From the NCBI RefSeq assembly GCF_004331455.1, contig NZ_SJJR01000004.1, forward strand, positions 248,001 through 312,000: a DNA stretch of 64,000 nucleotides, read 5' to 3'. The notes beneath the pieces are model-generated. The model saw only the letters and a program-made list of their open reading frames with translations, was not told the DNA's origin and made no database searches. Origin of the DNA: Micromonospora zingiberis. GTDB lineage: Bacteria > Actinomycetota > Actinomycetes > Mycobacteriales > Micromonosporaceae. A program made the translations under genes and the position numbers. Below, in pieces: positions 28,517-37,467 of this stretch; the stretch's first letter is position 1; every line of letters begins with the position of its first letter.

Positions 28517-30069
28517 GGTGCCCCCGCCCCGATGTGTCCGTCCGGATCCGGGTCGAGGCCGAGCAGGCGGCGCTCGTCGGACCAGGGTGGCGTCTCGTCG
28601 GTCACCGGGGTCAGCTCGGCCAGGGTCACCTCGTGCCGGGAGAGGTGCAGGTCGAGGTCGACCCGGCCACCGTGCACCGGCAGCGACCGGTGCCGGCGGG
28701 CCGGTTCGGCGGCCTCCCGCAGCAGGTCGAGTTGTCGGGGCGTCGGTGAGGCCGGCCGGCCCAGCTCGCACCACGCCCGCCGTACGTTGCCCACCTCCTC
28801 GCTCACCGAGGTGCGCAGCAGGAAGGCGGTGCGGGCCACCGGAACCGGCAGCGACAGCCGTACGGTGTGCCGGTCGACCGGGTCGGCGCCGGTGACGTCG
28901 ACCGGCGCCCAGGCCAGCACGCTGATCCGGCCGGTGTCGTCGCGGGTGACCAGGTGGTCCGGGCCGCGGGCGAGCACCTGGTCGCCGAGGCGGCTCAGGA
29001 ACGCGTACAGGTGGTAGGCGGGTTTCTTGAGCTGACGGTGGGTGAGCAGGCCGAAGCCGCCGTGCAACAGGGTGCTCGGGATGCCCTGCTCCTCGAAGAC
29101 GTCGCTGAACGTCCAGTACGCGAACGAGTCGACCAGGTCACCGCCGGTGGCCAGCACCGGGGCGAGGTAGGCGGCGTGGAACGCGGTGTCGTGGATCGGG
29201 TTGTCCGGCCGGTAGGAGGAGTTGAACTCGGTGATGTGCACCGGCAACTCCGCCAGCGGGGTGCCGGCGAGCTGCCGGCGTGGGCTGGCGAACTGCTCCA
29301 GCAACCGGTCCGCCGGGGCCAGGGTCTGGTGCACACCGAACGGCACGTGCTGCGCCGGCCCGGAGGTGTACGCGTGCCGGCTGACGAAGTCGATCGGCAC
29401 CGACCGGCCGGTGACGTACTCGGCGAACCGGGGCAGCCAGTCGTCCCCGGCACCGGGGGACAGCGCCGGCCCGCCGACCTGGAGTTCGGCGTCCACCTCC
29501 TTGACGGCGTGCGCGCTCACCTCGTACAGCCGGTGGTAGGCGTCGGCGTCCGCGCCCTGCCAGAAGTCGGTGAGGTCCGGTTCGTTCCACACCTCGATGG
29601 GCCAGCCGCGCACCTCGGCCAGCCCGTACCGGTCGACCAGGTGACCCACGGTGGCCCGGACCAACGCGGCCCACTCGGTGTGCGAACGCGGTGGCGTGAC
29701 GTTGCCGCGCCACCAGAACACCGTCTGCTCGCCACTGGCCAGCCCGGACGGCATGAAACCCAGCTCCACGAACGGCCGGACGCCCAGTTCCAGGTACGCG
29801 TCGACGACCTGGTCGAGGTAGGTGAAGGCGTGCCGGACGTGCCGCTCACCCCGGTACTCGTACGGCCGGTGCACGCCGACGCCGTCGCTGAACAGACCGT
29901 GCCCACGGATGTGCCGGAAGCCGATCTCGCGTTGCAGCAGGGCCAGCGAGTCCTGGTAGTCACGGCGTAACGCCAGGTCGAACCGGCCGGTGCCGACGGC
30001 GAACCGCCACGCGTCGGACAGCCGGCCGCAGGGGTCGTCGGCAACGGTGATGCGCATCGTCGTCCTCAT
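28513..30069 (-). CDS. GH39 beta-xylosidase
   Basis: 518 residues from ATG 30069; an ATG four codons later (30057) has a better placed GAGG and could be the true start. No signal peptide, so cytoplasmic. A TIM-barrel glycosidase with acid/base Glu163 in EVWNEPDL and nucleophile Glu281 in HITEFNSSY (numbered from 30069), as in GH39 retaining beta-xylosidases. It would release xylose from the non-reducing end of imported xylo-oligosaccharides. It lies 68 nt after the binding protein gene in the same operon and overlaps DUF624 downstream. Confidence 0.92.
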   Translation of the reverse strand: MRTTMRITVADDPCGRLSDAWRFAVGTGRFDLALRRDYQDSLALLQREIGFRHIRGHGLFSDGVGVHRPYEYRGERHVRHAFTYLDQVVDAYLELGVRPFVELGFMPSGLASGEQTVFWWRGNVTPPRSHTEWAALVRATVGHLVDRYGLAEVRGWPIEVWNEPDLTDFWQGADADAYHRLYEVSAHAVKEVDAELQVGGPALSPGAGDDWLPRFAEYVTGRSVPIDFVSRHAYTSGPAQHVPFGVHQTLAPADRLLEQFASPRRQLAGTPLAELPVHITEFNSSYRPDNPIHDTAFHAAYLAPVLATGGDLVDSFAYWTFSDVFEEQGIPSTLLHGGFGLLTHRQLKKPAYHLYAFLSRLGDQVLARGPDHLVTRDDTGRISVLAWAPVDVTGADPVDRHTVRLSLPVPVARTAFLLRTSVSEEVGNVRRAWCELGRPASPTPRQLDLLREAAEPARRHRSLPVHGGRVDLDLHLSRHEVTLAELTPVTDETPPWSDERRLLGLDPDPDGHIGAGAP

Positions 30070-30137
30070 CCCTCGGCGCCGGGTTCGTCAGGGGGTGGCC
30101 GGTCCGGTCGCGCCGACACGACCGGACCGGCCGGACA

Positions 30138-31778
30138 TCAGTTGTGCTCGTCCCGGTAGCGCTCGTACGCCTTGTTCACCGTGTCCAGGTAGGCGTCCAT
30201 GTTCTTGCTCTTCAGCTCGTTGACGTAGGCGTCCCACTGGCCGAAGTCACGCTGACCGAGGGCGAACTGCAAGGTCGCCTGGTACACGTGGTCCTTCAGC
30301 GGCGTCTCCCAGAGCGACACCTGCTCCCGCTCCTCGTCGCTGAGCGGGAACGGCGGCGGCGGTGACTTCGGCGTACGGGCATTCATCACCTGCTGGAACT
30401 CCTGCTCCTCGGGGGAGAAGAACGCCTGCACCAGCTCGGGCTTGCCGCCGTAGGCGAAGACCCCGTTGGCGAAGCCGAAGTCCTTCTGGAGGTGCTTGGG
30501 CGCCCCCGGGTTGAGGCCGATCATGTCGACGTCCGCAGCGAGGGTGGCCTTGCCGGCGGCGTCCTTGACGAAGGTGGTGCCCTCCACGCCCCACCTGGCG
30601 AACTCCTGGCCCGCGTCGGAATACCAGAGCCAGTCGACGAACTGCATCATGGCCACGAAGTTCTTGCTGTCCCGGGCCTTCGAGGAGATCATCATGCCGT
30701 TCTCCAGCCGGCTGGCCGGGTTGATCTCACCGGCCGGGCCGATCGGCAGCGGGATCTTGGCGATCTTCGCCTTCGGGTTGGTCGCGGCCAGGTCCGGCCG
30801 GTAGTCGTTGACCACGGCCTGGGCGTTGGCGCCGATCACGAACGACTTGCTGTTGGCCAGCTTCTGCCGGGCCGCGTCGTCGGTCTGGGTGAAGCTCTCC
30901 GGGTCCAGCAGCTTCTCGGCGACCAGCTTGTTGAGGTACTGCAACAGCTGCTTGTACTGCTCGGTGGCGCCGGTGTACTCGAACTTCTGCGTACCGGCGT
31001 TCCAGCTCACGTGCTGGAAGTTCCAGCCCGCGCCCTCCAGGCCGTACGAGACGGCCAGCAGGTTGAGCAGGTTGCCGGCCGGGTTCGGCTGGCTCCACCG
31101 GTCGGAGAACGGGTAGACGTCCGGATAGGCCGCCTTCATCGCCTTGAGCACGGTGTAGAGCTCGTCCCAGGTCTTCGGGACCGCCAGGTTCAACTCTTCG
31201 AGGATGTCGGTGCGGACCGCCAGCGAATAGTCGTGCCAGGGCTTCTCGTGCAGACCGGGCAGCAGGTAGAACTTGCCGTCCTGCTGGCGCAGCGTGTCCA
31301 TCTCAGGCTTCAGGTTCCACTTCTCGATCTTGTCCTTGAGGTTCGGCATCAGGTCGAGGTAGTCGCTGACCGGCAGGATCGCCCCCGAGGAGACGTAGGC
31401 GTGCACGTCCGGCGGGTAGGTCTTCGGGATGAGCAACGGCGCGTCGCCAGCACCGATCAGCAGGCTCCGCTTCTGGTTGTAGTCGCTGAGCGGCACGGCC
31501 ACCGGCTCCAGCGTGACGTTGGTCCGCGACTTCAGCTCCGACCAGAACAGCCAGTCGTTCTTCAGCGGGTAGTTCGGGTGGTTGTTGTAGAGGACGGAGA
31601 AGGACACCGGCTCGGTGGCCTTGAACTGCGAGCCGATGGCGTAGTTCTCCATCGCGCCGACCCGGTTCTCCGAAAGATCCTGGGAGTCGGCGGAGTCGTC
31701 GCTACAGGCGACCAGGCTGGCGGCGGCGAGCAGGGCGGCAGCGGCTGTCGCCACGTGGCGCCACGATCTGCGGAACAT
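30138..31778 (-). CDS. ABC sugar-binding lipoprotein (LplA/YtcQ type)
   Basis: 546 residues; ATG 31778 with GGAAAGGA upstream. Signal with lipobox LVACS. Long for a sugar-binding protein and matching the LplA/YtcQ group (VSFSVLYNNHPNYPLKNDWLFW, LPGLHEKPWHDYSLAVRTDI, DYLDLMPNLKDKIEKWN). It should capture oligosaccharides outside the membrane and deliver them to the two permeases encoded just upstream. In Paenibacillus, LplA-LplB-YtcP transporters linked to GH67 and GH10 genes take up aldouronates. The neighbourhood here supports xylo- or aldourono-oligosaccharides as substrate (inference). Confidence 0.92.
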   Translation of the reverse strand: MFRRSWRHVATAAAALLAAASLVACSDDSADSQDLSENRVGAMENYAIGSQFKATEPVSFSVLYNNHPNYPLKNDWLFWSELKSRTNVTLEPVAVPLSDYNQKRSLLIGAGDAPLLIPKTYPPDVHAYVSSGAILPVSDYLDLMPNLKDKIEKWNLKPEMDTLRQQDGKFYLLPGLHEKPWHDYSLAVRTDILEELNLAVPKTWDELYTVLKAMKAAYPDVYPFSDRWSQPNPAGNLLNLLAVSYGLEGAGWNFQHVSWNAGTQKFEYTGATEQYKQLLQYLNKLVAEKLLDPESFTQTDDAARQKLANSKSFVIGANAQAVVNDYRPDLAATNPKAKIAKIPLPIGPAGEINPASRLENGMMISSKARDSKNFVAMMQFVDWLWYSDAGQEFARWGVEGTTFVKDAAGKATLAADVDMIGLNPGAPKHLQKDFGFANGVFAYGGKPELVQAFFSPEEQEFQQVMNARTPKSPPPPFPLSDEEREQVSLWETPLKDHVYQATLQFALGQRDFGQWDAYVNELKSKNMDAYLDTVNKAYERYRDEHN

Positions 31779-31822
31779 GGCGGTCCTTTCCAGGTGGTGG
31801 TGGGGACGGGGGAACACGCTGG

Positions 31823-32755
31823 CTATCCCTTGACCGCGCCGAGCATGATGCCGCGGACGAAGTACCGCTGGACGAAGGGATAGACCAGCAGGATCGGCAG
31901 GGTGGTGAGCACGATGGTCACGGCCTTGAGGGTCGCCTCGGCCTGCACCTCGTTGGCCTCGGCGATGGCGCCGACGTTCTCCGCACCGGTGGCCCCGGCG
32001 ATCAGGTTGCGCAGGTAGACGGTGACCGGCCACAGTTCCTGCCGGTCCAGGTAGAGGAACGCGGCGAACCACGAGTTCCAGAACGCCACCGCGTAGAACA
32101 GCACCATCGTGGCGACGATGGCCTTCGACAGTGGCAGCACGATCCGCCACAGGATGCCGTACGTGCTGAGCCCGTCGACGGCGCCGGCCTCCTCCAACTC
32201 GCCCGGCAGGCTCTCGAAGAACGCCTTCATCACCAGCAGGTTGAACACGTTTATCGCGTTCGGCAGCGCGATCGCCCACACGCTGTTCTTCAGGCCCAGG
32301 CTGGTGACCAGCACGTAGTTGGGGATCAGCCCGCCGGAGAAGAACATCGTGAACACGGCGATGCCGACCAGCACGCCCCGCCCCTTGAGCTGCTTCTTCG
32401 ACAACACGTACGCGTAGCAGGTGGTCATCACGATCGAGATGACCGTCGCGGTGACCGTGTACACCACCGTGTTGCGGTAGTTCGTCCAGAACAGCGAATC
32501 GGAGAGCACCAACCGGTAGGTGTCCAGCGTGAACCCGCGCGGCACCAGGTTCACCTGGCCGGCGATGATGTACGCCTCGTGGCTCATCGACCGGGCCACG
32601 ATGTTGACGAACGGGTACAGCGTCACCACCACGACGATGGTCAGGATGACCGCGTTGACCACCTGGAACACCCGGTAGCCCCGGGTCTGCTGGATGCCCC
32701 GGCGCCGGCCGGGACGCGGTGCCGTCTCGGCTGGCCGGGCGGCCTCGACGCTCAC
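31823..32755 (-). CDS. ABC sugar permease (YtcP/LplC type)
   Basis: 310 residues; GTG 32755 overlaps the preceding stop by 4 nt (a second GTG lies immediately before). Six transmembrane helices and the permease coupling loop EEAGAVDGLSTYGILWRIVLPLS are present. N-terminal QQTRGYRVFQVVNAVIL and C-terminal YFVRGIMLGAVKG are typical of the YtcP group. It forms the inner-membrane channel with the permease encoded upstream. No ATP-binding subunit is encoded in the operon. Confidence 0.95.
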   Translation of the reverse strand: MSVEAARPAETAPRPGRRRGIQQTRGYRVFQVVNAVILTIVVVVTLYPFVNIVARSMSHEAYIIAGQVNLVPRGFTLDTYRLVLSDSLFWTNYRNTVVYTVTATVISIVMTTCYAYVLSKKQLKGRGVLVGIAVFTMFFSGGLIPNYVLVTSLGLKNSVWAIALPNAINVFNLLVMKAFFESLPGELEEAGAVDGLSTYGILWRIVLPLSKAIVATMVLFYAVAFWNSWFAAFLYLDRQELWPVTVYLRNLIAGATGAENVGAIAEANEVQAEATLKAVTIVLTTLPILLVYPFVQRYFVRGIMLGAVKG

Positions 32756-33735
32756 CACAGGCTCGTCCCCACCGTACGGCGGGCGATCAGGTTCGCCGAC
32801 AGCACCAGGATCAGCCCGATCACCGCCTCGAACAGCCCGATCGCGGCGGCGTAGCTGAAGTTGCTGGACGCGAAGCCCATCCGGAACAGGTACGTGGAGA
32901 TGACGTCGGCGGTCGGATAGGTCAGCGGGTTGTACAACAGCAGGATCTTCTCGAAGCCGACCGCCATGAACGTGCCGATGTTGAGGATCAGCAGCGTCAC
33001 CATGGTCGGCCGGATGCCGGGCAGCGTCACGTGCCAGGTCTGCCGCCACCGGTTGGCACCGTCGATGCGGGACGCCTCGTACAGGTCGTCGTCGATGGTG
33101 GTGAGCGCGGCCAGGTAGAGGATCGTGCCCCAGCCGACGGTCTGCCAGACCTCGGAGGAGACGTAGATGGTCCGGAACCACTCGGGTTGTTGCAGGAACG
33201 GGATCGCCTCGCCGCCGCCCGCGCGGACCAACTGGTTGACCGTGCCGTCCATGGAGAGCAGCTGCATGACCATGGCCGCCACGATCACGATGGACAGGAA
33301 GTGCGGCAGGTACGACACCGACTGCACGAACCGCTTGAGCTTGCGGGCGCGTACCTCGTTGAGCAGCAGCGCCAGCACGATCGGCAGCGGGAAGCAGAAC
33401 AGCAGCGTCAGCGCACCCAGTACCAGGGTGTTGGTGAAGACGTTCCAGAACGTCGGGTCGGCGAGGAACATCTTGAAGTACCGCAGCCCGACCCAGTACT
33501 CGCCGAAGATGTTGCCGCCGGGCTGGAACCGGCGGAAGGCGATGACGTTGCCGAGCATCGGCAGGTACCGGAAGATCAGGAAGAACAGCAGCGGCAGGAT
33601 CGCCAGCGAGTACAACTGCCAGTCCCGGCGCAGCGCCCGGCGCCAGGTCCGGCGGGGTGCCCGGGGTGCGCCGGGTGGCCGCCGCGCTGGCGGTGCCGGT
33701 GGTGCCAGCGCTGGCGGCGGTGCCGCCGTACTCAT
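32752..33735 (-). CDS. ABC sugar permease (LplB type)
   Basis: 327 residues; ATG 33735 overlaps the GH3 stop (ATGA). A Pro-rich N-terminus is followed by six helices, with IAFRRFQPGGNIFGEYWVGL and the coupling loop YEASRIDGANRWRQTWHVTLPGI. It ends ARRTVGTSLW, the common LplB terminus. It pairs with the YtcP-type permease and the binding lipoprotein. Import would be of xylan-derived oligosaccharides, judged by neighbouring glycosidases. Confidence 0.95.
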   Translation of the reverse strand: MSTAAPPPALAPPAPPARRPPGAPRAPRRTWRRALRRDWQLYSLAILPLLFFLIFRYLPMLGNVIAFRRFQPGGNIFGEYWVGLRYFKMFLADPTFWNVFTNTLVLGALTLLFCFPLPIVLALLLNEVRARKLKRFVQSVSYLPHFLSIVIVAAMVMQLLSMDGTVNQLVRAGGGEAIPFLQQPEWFRTIYVSSEVWQTVGWGTILYLAALTTIDDDLYEASRIDGANRWRQTWHVTLPGIRPTMVTLLILNIGTFMAVGFEKILLLYNPLTYPTADVISTYLFRMGFASSNFSYAAAIGLFEAVIGLILVLSANLIARRTVGTSLW

Positions 33736-36119
33736 CGCCGGTCCTCCGCCACGGGGCGCACCGTCGCCCGGGACACCAGCTCGCGATCGTGGCCGACCTC
33801 GCGTTCGTCGCCGACCAGCCGCAGCGCCAGCCGCGCGACGAACTCGTCGCTGGAGCGGCCGAGGCGAAGCTCCACCGCACCGGGCTCCACGATGCGTCGG
33901 CCGTGCACGCCGACGAACGAGGTGACGTCGGCCGGTACGTCGAAGGTGACCCGCGCCGCCCGGCCCGGCTCCACCGGCACCCGCGCGTAGCCGACCAGGC
34001 GGACCACCGGTCTCGTGGTCTGCGCCACCGGGTCGTGCAGGTAGAGCTGGACCACCTCGCTGCCGGCCCGTGACCCGGTGTTGCGGATCGTCACGCCGAC
34101 CGTCACCTCCCCGTCGACCGGCCAGCGCACCGGCTCGGCGGAGGCGCCGGGCGGGTCGCCCGTAAGCTCGGCGTCTGTCCAGTCGAAGCTGGTGTAGCTC
34201 AGCCCGTGGCCGAACGGGAACGCGGACGTGGGATCCACCGACGACACCTGGGTGCGACGTCCGAGGATGGGGGAGAGGTAGGTGGCGGGCAGCCCACCGG
34301 CGTGCCGGGGCACGCTGACCGGCAGCCGTCCGGACGGATTCACCGCACCGGTGAGCACCTCGGCCAGCGCCTGCCCGCCGAGCTGACCGGGGAAGAACGC
34401 CTGCACGATCGTGGCGGCGGCGTCCACCTCCGGGCCGAGCGCGTACGGGCGGCCGGAGAGCACCACCAGTACCACCGGGGTGCCGGTGGCCAGCACCGCG
34501 CGTACCAGTTCGGCCTGCACCCCGGGTAGCCGCAGGTCGGCCGCGTCGCAGCCCTCGCCGGAGGTGCCCCGGCCGAACATGCCGGCGCGGTCGCCGACCG
34601 CGAGCACGCACACGTCGGCGTCGCTGGCCGCCGCGACGGCGGCGGCGATTCCGGAGGTGTCGTCGCCGGTGATGGTGGTACCGGGTACGTGGGTGAGGCG
34701 CGGGTGCAGTCGTTGCAACGCCGCGCGCAGCGACGGGATCTCCACCCCGACCCCGTGCTCCGGGTACTGCACCCCGACGTGCAGCGGGAACGAGTAACAG
34801 CCGAGCATCGCCATCGGGTCGTCGGCGACCGGGCCGACCAGCGCGACGTGCTGGTCGGCGGCGAGCGGCAACAGCGCGTCGCGATTGCGCAGCAGGATCA
34901 CCGACTGGCGGGCCAGCCGCAGCGCCACCTGCCGGTTCTCGTCGTCGTCCAGGCACAGCTCGTCGACACCGGTCGGCAGCTCCCGCCAGTCGCCGTCGAG
35001 CAGACCCAGCTCGATCTTCTGGATCAGCACCCGGCGCAGGGCCCGGTCGACCAACTCCTCGTCGACCGCGCCACGACGTACGGCGGCGACCAGCGGTGCG
35101 CCGTAGGCGTCCATGGTGGGCAGTTCGACGTCGATGCCGGCGCGCAGCGCGAGCCCGGCCGCGGCGCTGGCGTCGGCGGCGACACCGTGCAGGGTCTGGA
35201 GGAAGCGGACGGCGAAGTAGTCCGCGACCAGCGTGCCGGTGAAGCCCCACTGCTCCCGCAGCAGCCGGGTCAGCAGGCCCTCGTCGGCGGCCACCGGTAC
35301 GCCGTCGATCTCGGCGTAGGAGTGCATGACCGACCGTGCCCCGCCCAGCCGCAGCGCCATCTCGAACGGAGGCAGGATCACGTCGCCCAGCTCGCGGTGG
35401 CCCATCGACGTCGGGGCCAGGTTCCGGCCGCCCCGGGAGGCCGAGTAGCCGGCGAAGTGCTTCAGGGTGGCCACCACGCCGGCCCGCTCCAGGCCGCGTA
35501 CGTAGGCCGCACCGGTGGTGCCGACCAGGTACGGGTCCTCGCCGATCGTCTCCTCGGTCCGTCCCCACCGGTAGTCGCGGGTCACGTCGAGCACCGGGGC
35601 CAGTCCCTGGTGTACGCCAACCGCCCGCATGGACCGGCCGATCCGGCCGGCCATCTCCTCGACCAGGGCGGGGTCGAAGGCCGCACCCCAGCACAGCGGC
35701 GCGGGGAAGACGGTGGCCCGCCAGGCGGCGAAGCCGGTCAGGCACTCCTCGTGGACCTGGGCCGGGATGCCGAACCGGCTGGCCGCCACGATCTGTGCCT
35801 GGGAGGCGGCAAGGGACCGCGCGCCACCGGCCGGGTCGACCGGCGCGGTGCCGAACGGCCTGGTCAGCTGCCCCAGACCGGCCCGGATCGCGTCCGGCCA
35901 GGGCGGGGTGTGCTCGACCATGTCGGTCTGGTGCGGCGCGACGCCGTCGCCGGAGGCGTCGGCGCCGACCCAGAGGCCCACCAACTGCGCGACCTTCTCT
36001 TCCAGCGACATCAGTGGGATGAGTGCCTCGGCCCGTTCCTCGGGCCGCAGCGCCGGATCACGCCAGCGCTCGGCATCCGATGACGCCGGTCGATCGTCGA
36101 CGGGTAGCTGACTTGTCAT
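33732..36119 (-). CDS. GH3 beta-xylosidase/beta-glucosidase-type exo-glycosidase
   Basis: 795 residues; ATG 36119 with GGAGGGG 7 nt upstream. No signal peptide, so cytoplasmic. N-terminal GH3 barrel with the nucleophile Asp300 in GTLVADYFAVRF, then the alpha/beta C-terminal domain (SVILLRNRDALLPL, GTSGEGCDAADLRLPG) and a terminal fibronectin-III-like domain (VTIRNTGSRAGSEVVQLYLHD). The VADYFAV form and xylan context favour beta-xylosidase (perhaps also arabinofuranosidase) over beta-glucosidase. It is the first gene of the six-gene operon and is overlapped by the first permease gene. Confidence 0.93.
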   Translation of the reverse strand: MTSQLPVDDRPASSDAERWRDPALRPEERAEALIPLMSLEEKVAQLVGLWVGADASGDGVAPHQTDMVEHTPPWPDAIRAGLGQLTRPFGTAPVDPAGGARSLAASQAQIVAASRFGIPAQVHEECLTGFAAWRATVFPAPLCWGAAFDPALVEEMAGRIGRSMRAVGVHQGLAPVLDVTRDYRWGRTEETIGEDPYLVGTTGAAYVRGLERAGVVATLKHFAGYSASRGGRNLAPTSMGHRELGDVILPPFEMALRLGGARSVMHSYAEIDGVPVAADEGLLTRLLREQWGFTGTLVADYFAVRFLQTLHGVAADASAAAGLALRAGIDVELPTMDAYGAPLVAAVRRGAVDEELVDRALRRVLIQKIELGLLDGDWRELPTGVDELCLDDDENRQVALRLARQSVILLRNRDALLPLAADQHVALVGPVADDPMAMLGCYSFPLHVGVQYPEHGVGVEIPSLRAALQRLHPRLTHVPGTTITGDDTSGIAAAVAAASDADVCVLAVGDRAGMFGRGTSGEGCDAADLRLPGVQAELVRAVLATGTPVVLVVLSGRPYALGPEVDAAATIVQAFFPGQLGGQALAEVLTGAVNPSGRLPVSVPRHAGGLPATYLSPILGRRTQVSSVDPTSAFPFGHGLSYTSFDWTDAELTGDPPGASAEPVRWPVDGEVTVGVTIRNTGSRAGSEVVQLYLHDPVAQTTRPVVRLVGYARVPVEPGRAARVTFDVPADVTSFVGVHGRRIVEPGAVELRLGRSSDEFVARLALRLVGDEREVGHDRELVSRATVRPVAEDRR

Positions 36120-36191
36120 GCGAACCCCTCCGGCCGCGCCCGGGAGGTCGTCCCGACGGCTCCACCTGCCGTCGCGGAGCACGGCGATCAT

Positions 36192-36258
36192 CGAAAATTT
36201 CGGAAACCCGTATGACACCTGTGTCGGGAACCTAAGTGCGTCGATGAAGCCATGTCAA
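36192..36258 (-). promoter_or_regulatory. promoter and operator of the GH3 operon
   Basis: Reading on the minus strand, TTGACA (36258-36253), a 17-nt spacer and TTAGGT (36235-36230) form a promoter with a consensus -35. Transcription would start near 36223. About 20-30 nt downstream lies CGAAAATTTCG (36192-36202), a palindrome CGAAA-A-TTTCG, well placed for a repressor to block elongation or initiation. It matches the form of LacI-family xylan repressor boxes (BxlR-like) of streptomycetes. Confidence 0.72.
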
Positions 36259-36327
36259 GGACTGGAAATCCACTGTCCACGGTGGCACGGTGGTGCGGGT
36301 AAGCGATTGCCTGTCGATCCTGGCCGT

Positions 36328-36395
36328 CGCCGATGTCATCGACCGACGTCATCGGCGATCGGTTGCGGTGCAGTTGAGATCCCGAAATTTTCGGG
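36328..36395 (+). promoter_or_regulatory. regulatory elements upstream of the LacI gene
   Basis: CCCGAAATTTTCGGG (36381-36395) is a perfect 7-bp-arm palindrome around one central base, 18 nt before the lacI-type ATG, and shares the CGAAA-N-TTTCG core with the box ahead of the GH3 operon. It overlaps or follows a weak promoter (TTGCGG at 36363-36368). Farther up, CGCCGATG (36328-36335) and CATCGGCG (36350-36357) form a second dyad of unknown role. Confidence 0.68.
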
Positions 36396-36413
36396 CCGGT
36401 TACAGAGGAGCCG

Positions 36414-37445
36414 ATGACTGGGAACCGCTCGCCGGCGGAGCTCGGCGCCACGACGATCGCGACCATCGCGCAGGAGGTCGGCGTCTCCTCGGCGACGGTG
36501 TCCAAGGTCCTCAACGGCCGGTCGGACGTCGCGGCCGCCACCCGGGCCCGGGTCGAGGCCAGCCTGGAGCGGCACCGCTACCGCCGCCGGACCCGGCGTA
36601 CGGCCGGCGACGGCCAGATCGACCTGGTGTTCCACGAGTTCGGCTCGGAGTGGGCGCTGGAGATCATTCGCGGGGTCGAGGCGGTCACCACGGCCGACGG
36701 ACTGAACGTGGTGCTCTCGCAGCTCGACGGTGCGCGCCGACCGCCGCAGCCCTGGGTGGACGCGATGATCGCCCGGCGGCCACTCGGCGTGCTGCTGGTG
36801 ATGTGCAACCTGACCGACCAGCAGCGGCGGCAACTGCGCCGACAGGCCATCCCGGTCGTGGTGGTCGACACCGACAGCGCGAGCGCGGCCTCGGGTCCGA
36901 CCGTCGGGTCGAACAACTGGAATGGTGGCCTGCTCGCCACCCGGCACCTGTTGGATCTCGGCCACCGCCGGATCGCGATCGTCTCCGGGCCGCAGGACGT
37001 GCTCTGCGCCCGGGCCCGCACCGCGGGCTACCGCTGCGCCCACGAGGAACTCGGCGTGCCGGTCGATCCCCACCTGGTCCGCTCGGGAAACTTCCACCTC
37101 GACGCCGGCTACACCCACGGCATCGAGTTGCTGAGTCGCCCGGACCGGCCGACCGCCGTCTTCGCCGGTTCCGACCTGCAGGCGATGGGGGTGCTCCGGG
37201 CCGCCCGGCAGCTCGGTCTGGACGTACCAGCCGACGTGTCCGTGGTCGGCTACGACAACCTGCCGGTCTCCGCCTGGATCGGCCCGGCGTTGACCACGGT
37301 GCACCAGCCGTTGCGGGACATGGCCGGCACGGCGACCCAGATGCTGCTCGACCTCGCGCGTGGCGTCGCCCTACCCACCAGCCGGATCGACCTGGTCGCC
37401 GAACTGGTGGTACGCGAGAGCACCGCCCCGCCCCGGCGGCGCTGA
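36414..37445 (+). CDS. LacI-family repressor of the xylan locus
   Basis: 343 residues; ATG 36414 with GAGGAG. N-terminal LacI helix-turn-helix (TIATIAQEVGVSSATVSKVL) and periplasmic-binding-protein-like effector domain (DLVFHEFGSEWALEIIRG, HRRIAIVSGP, VSVVGYDNLPVSAW). It is divergent from the GH3-ABC-GH39 operon and flanked by CGAAA-N-TTTCG palindromes at both promoters. It is therefore probably the local repressor, released by a xylo-oligosaccharide, and autoregulated. It is followed after 22 nt by the acetyl esterase gene. Confidence 0.92.
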   Translation: MTGNRSPAELGATTIATIAQEVGVSSATVSKVLNGRSDVAAATRARVEASLERHRYRRRTRRTAGDGQIDLVFHEFGSEWALEIIRGVEAVTTADGLNVVLSQLDGARRPPQPWVDAMIARRPLGVLLVMCNLTDQQRRQLRRQAIPVVVVDTDSASAASGPTVGSNNWNGGLLATRHLLDLGHRRIAIVSGPQDVLCARARTAGYRCAHEELGVPVDPHLVRSGNFHLDAGYTHGIELLSRPDRPTAVFAGSDLQAMGVLRAARQLGLDVPADVSVVGYDNLPVSAWIGPALTTVHQPLRDMAGTATQMLLDLARGVALPTSRIDLVAELVVRESTAPPRRR

Positions 37446-37467
37446 GCAGAGAAGGTGCGAGGAGCGC

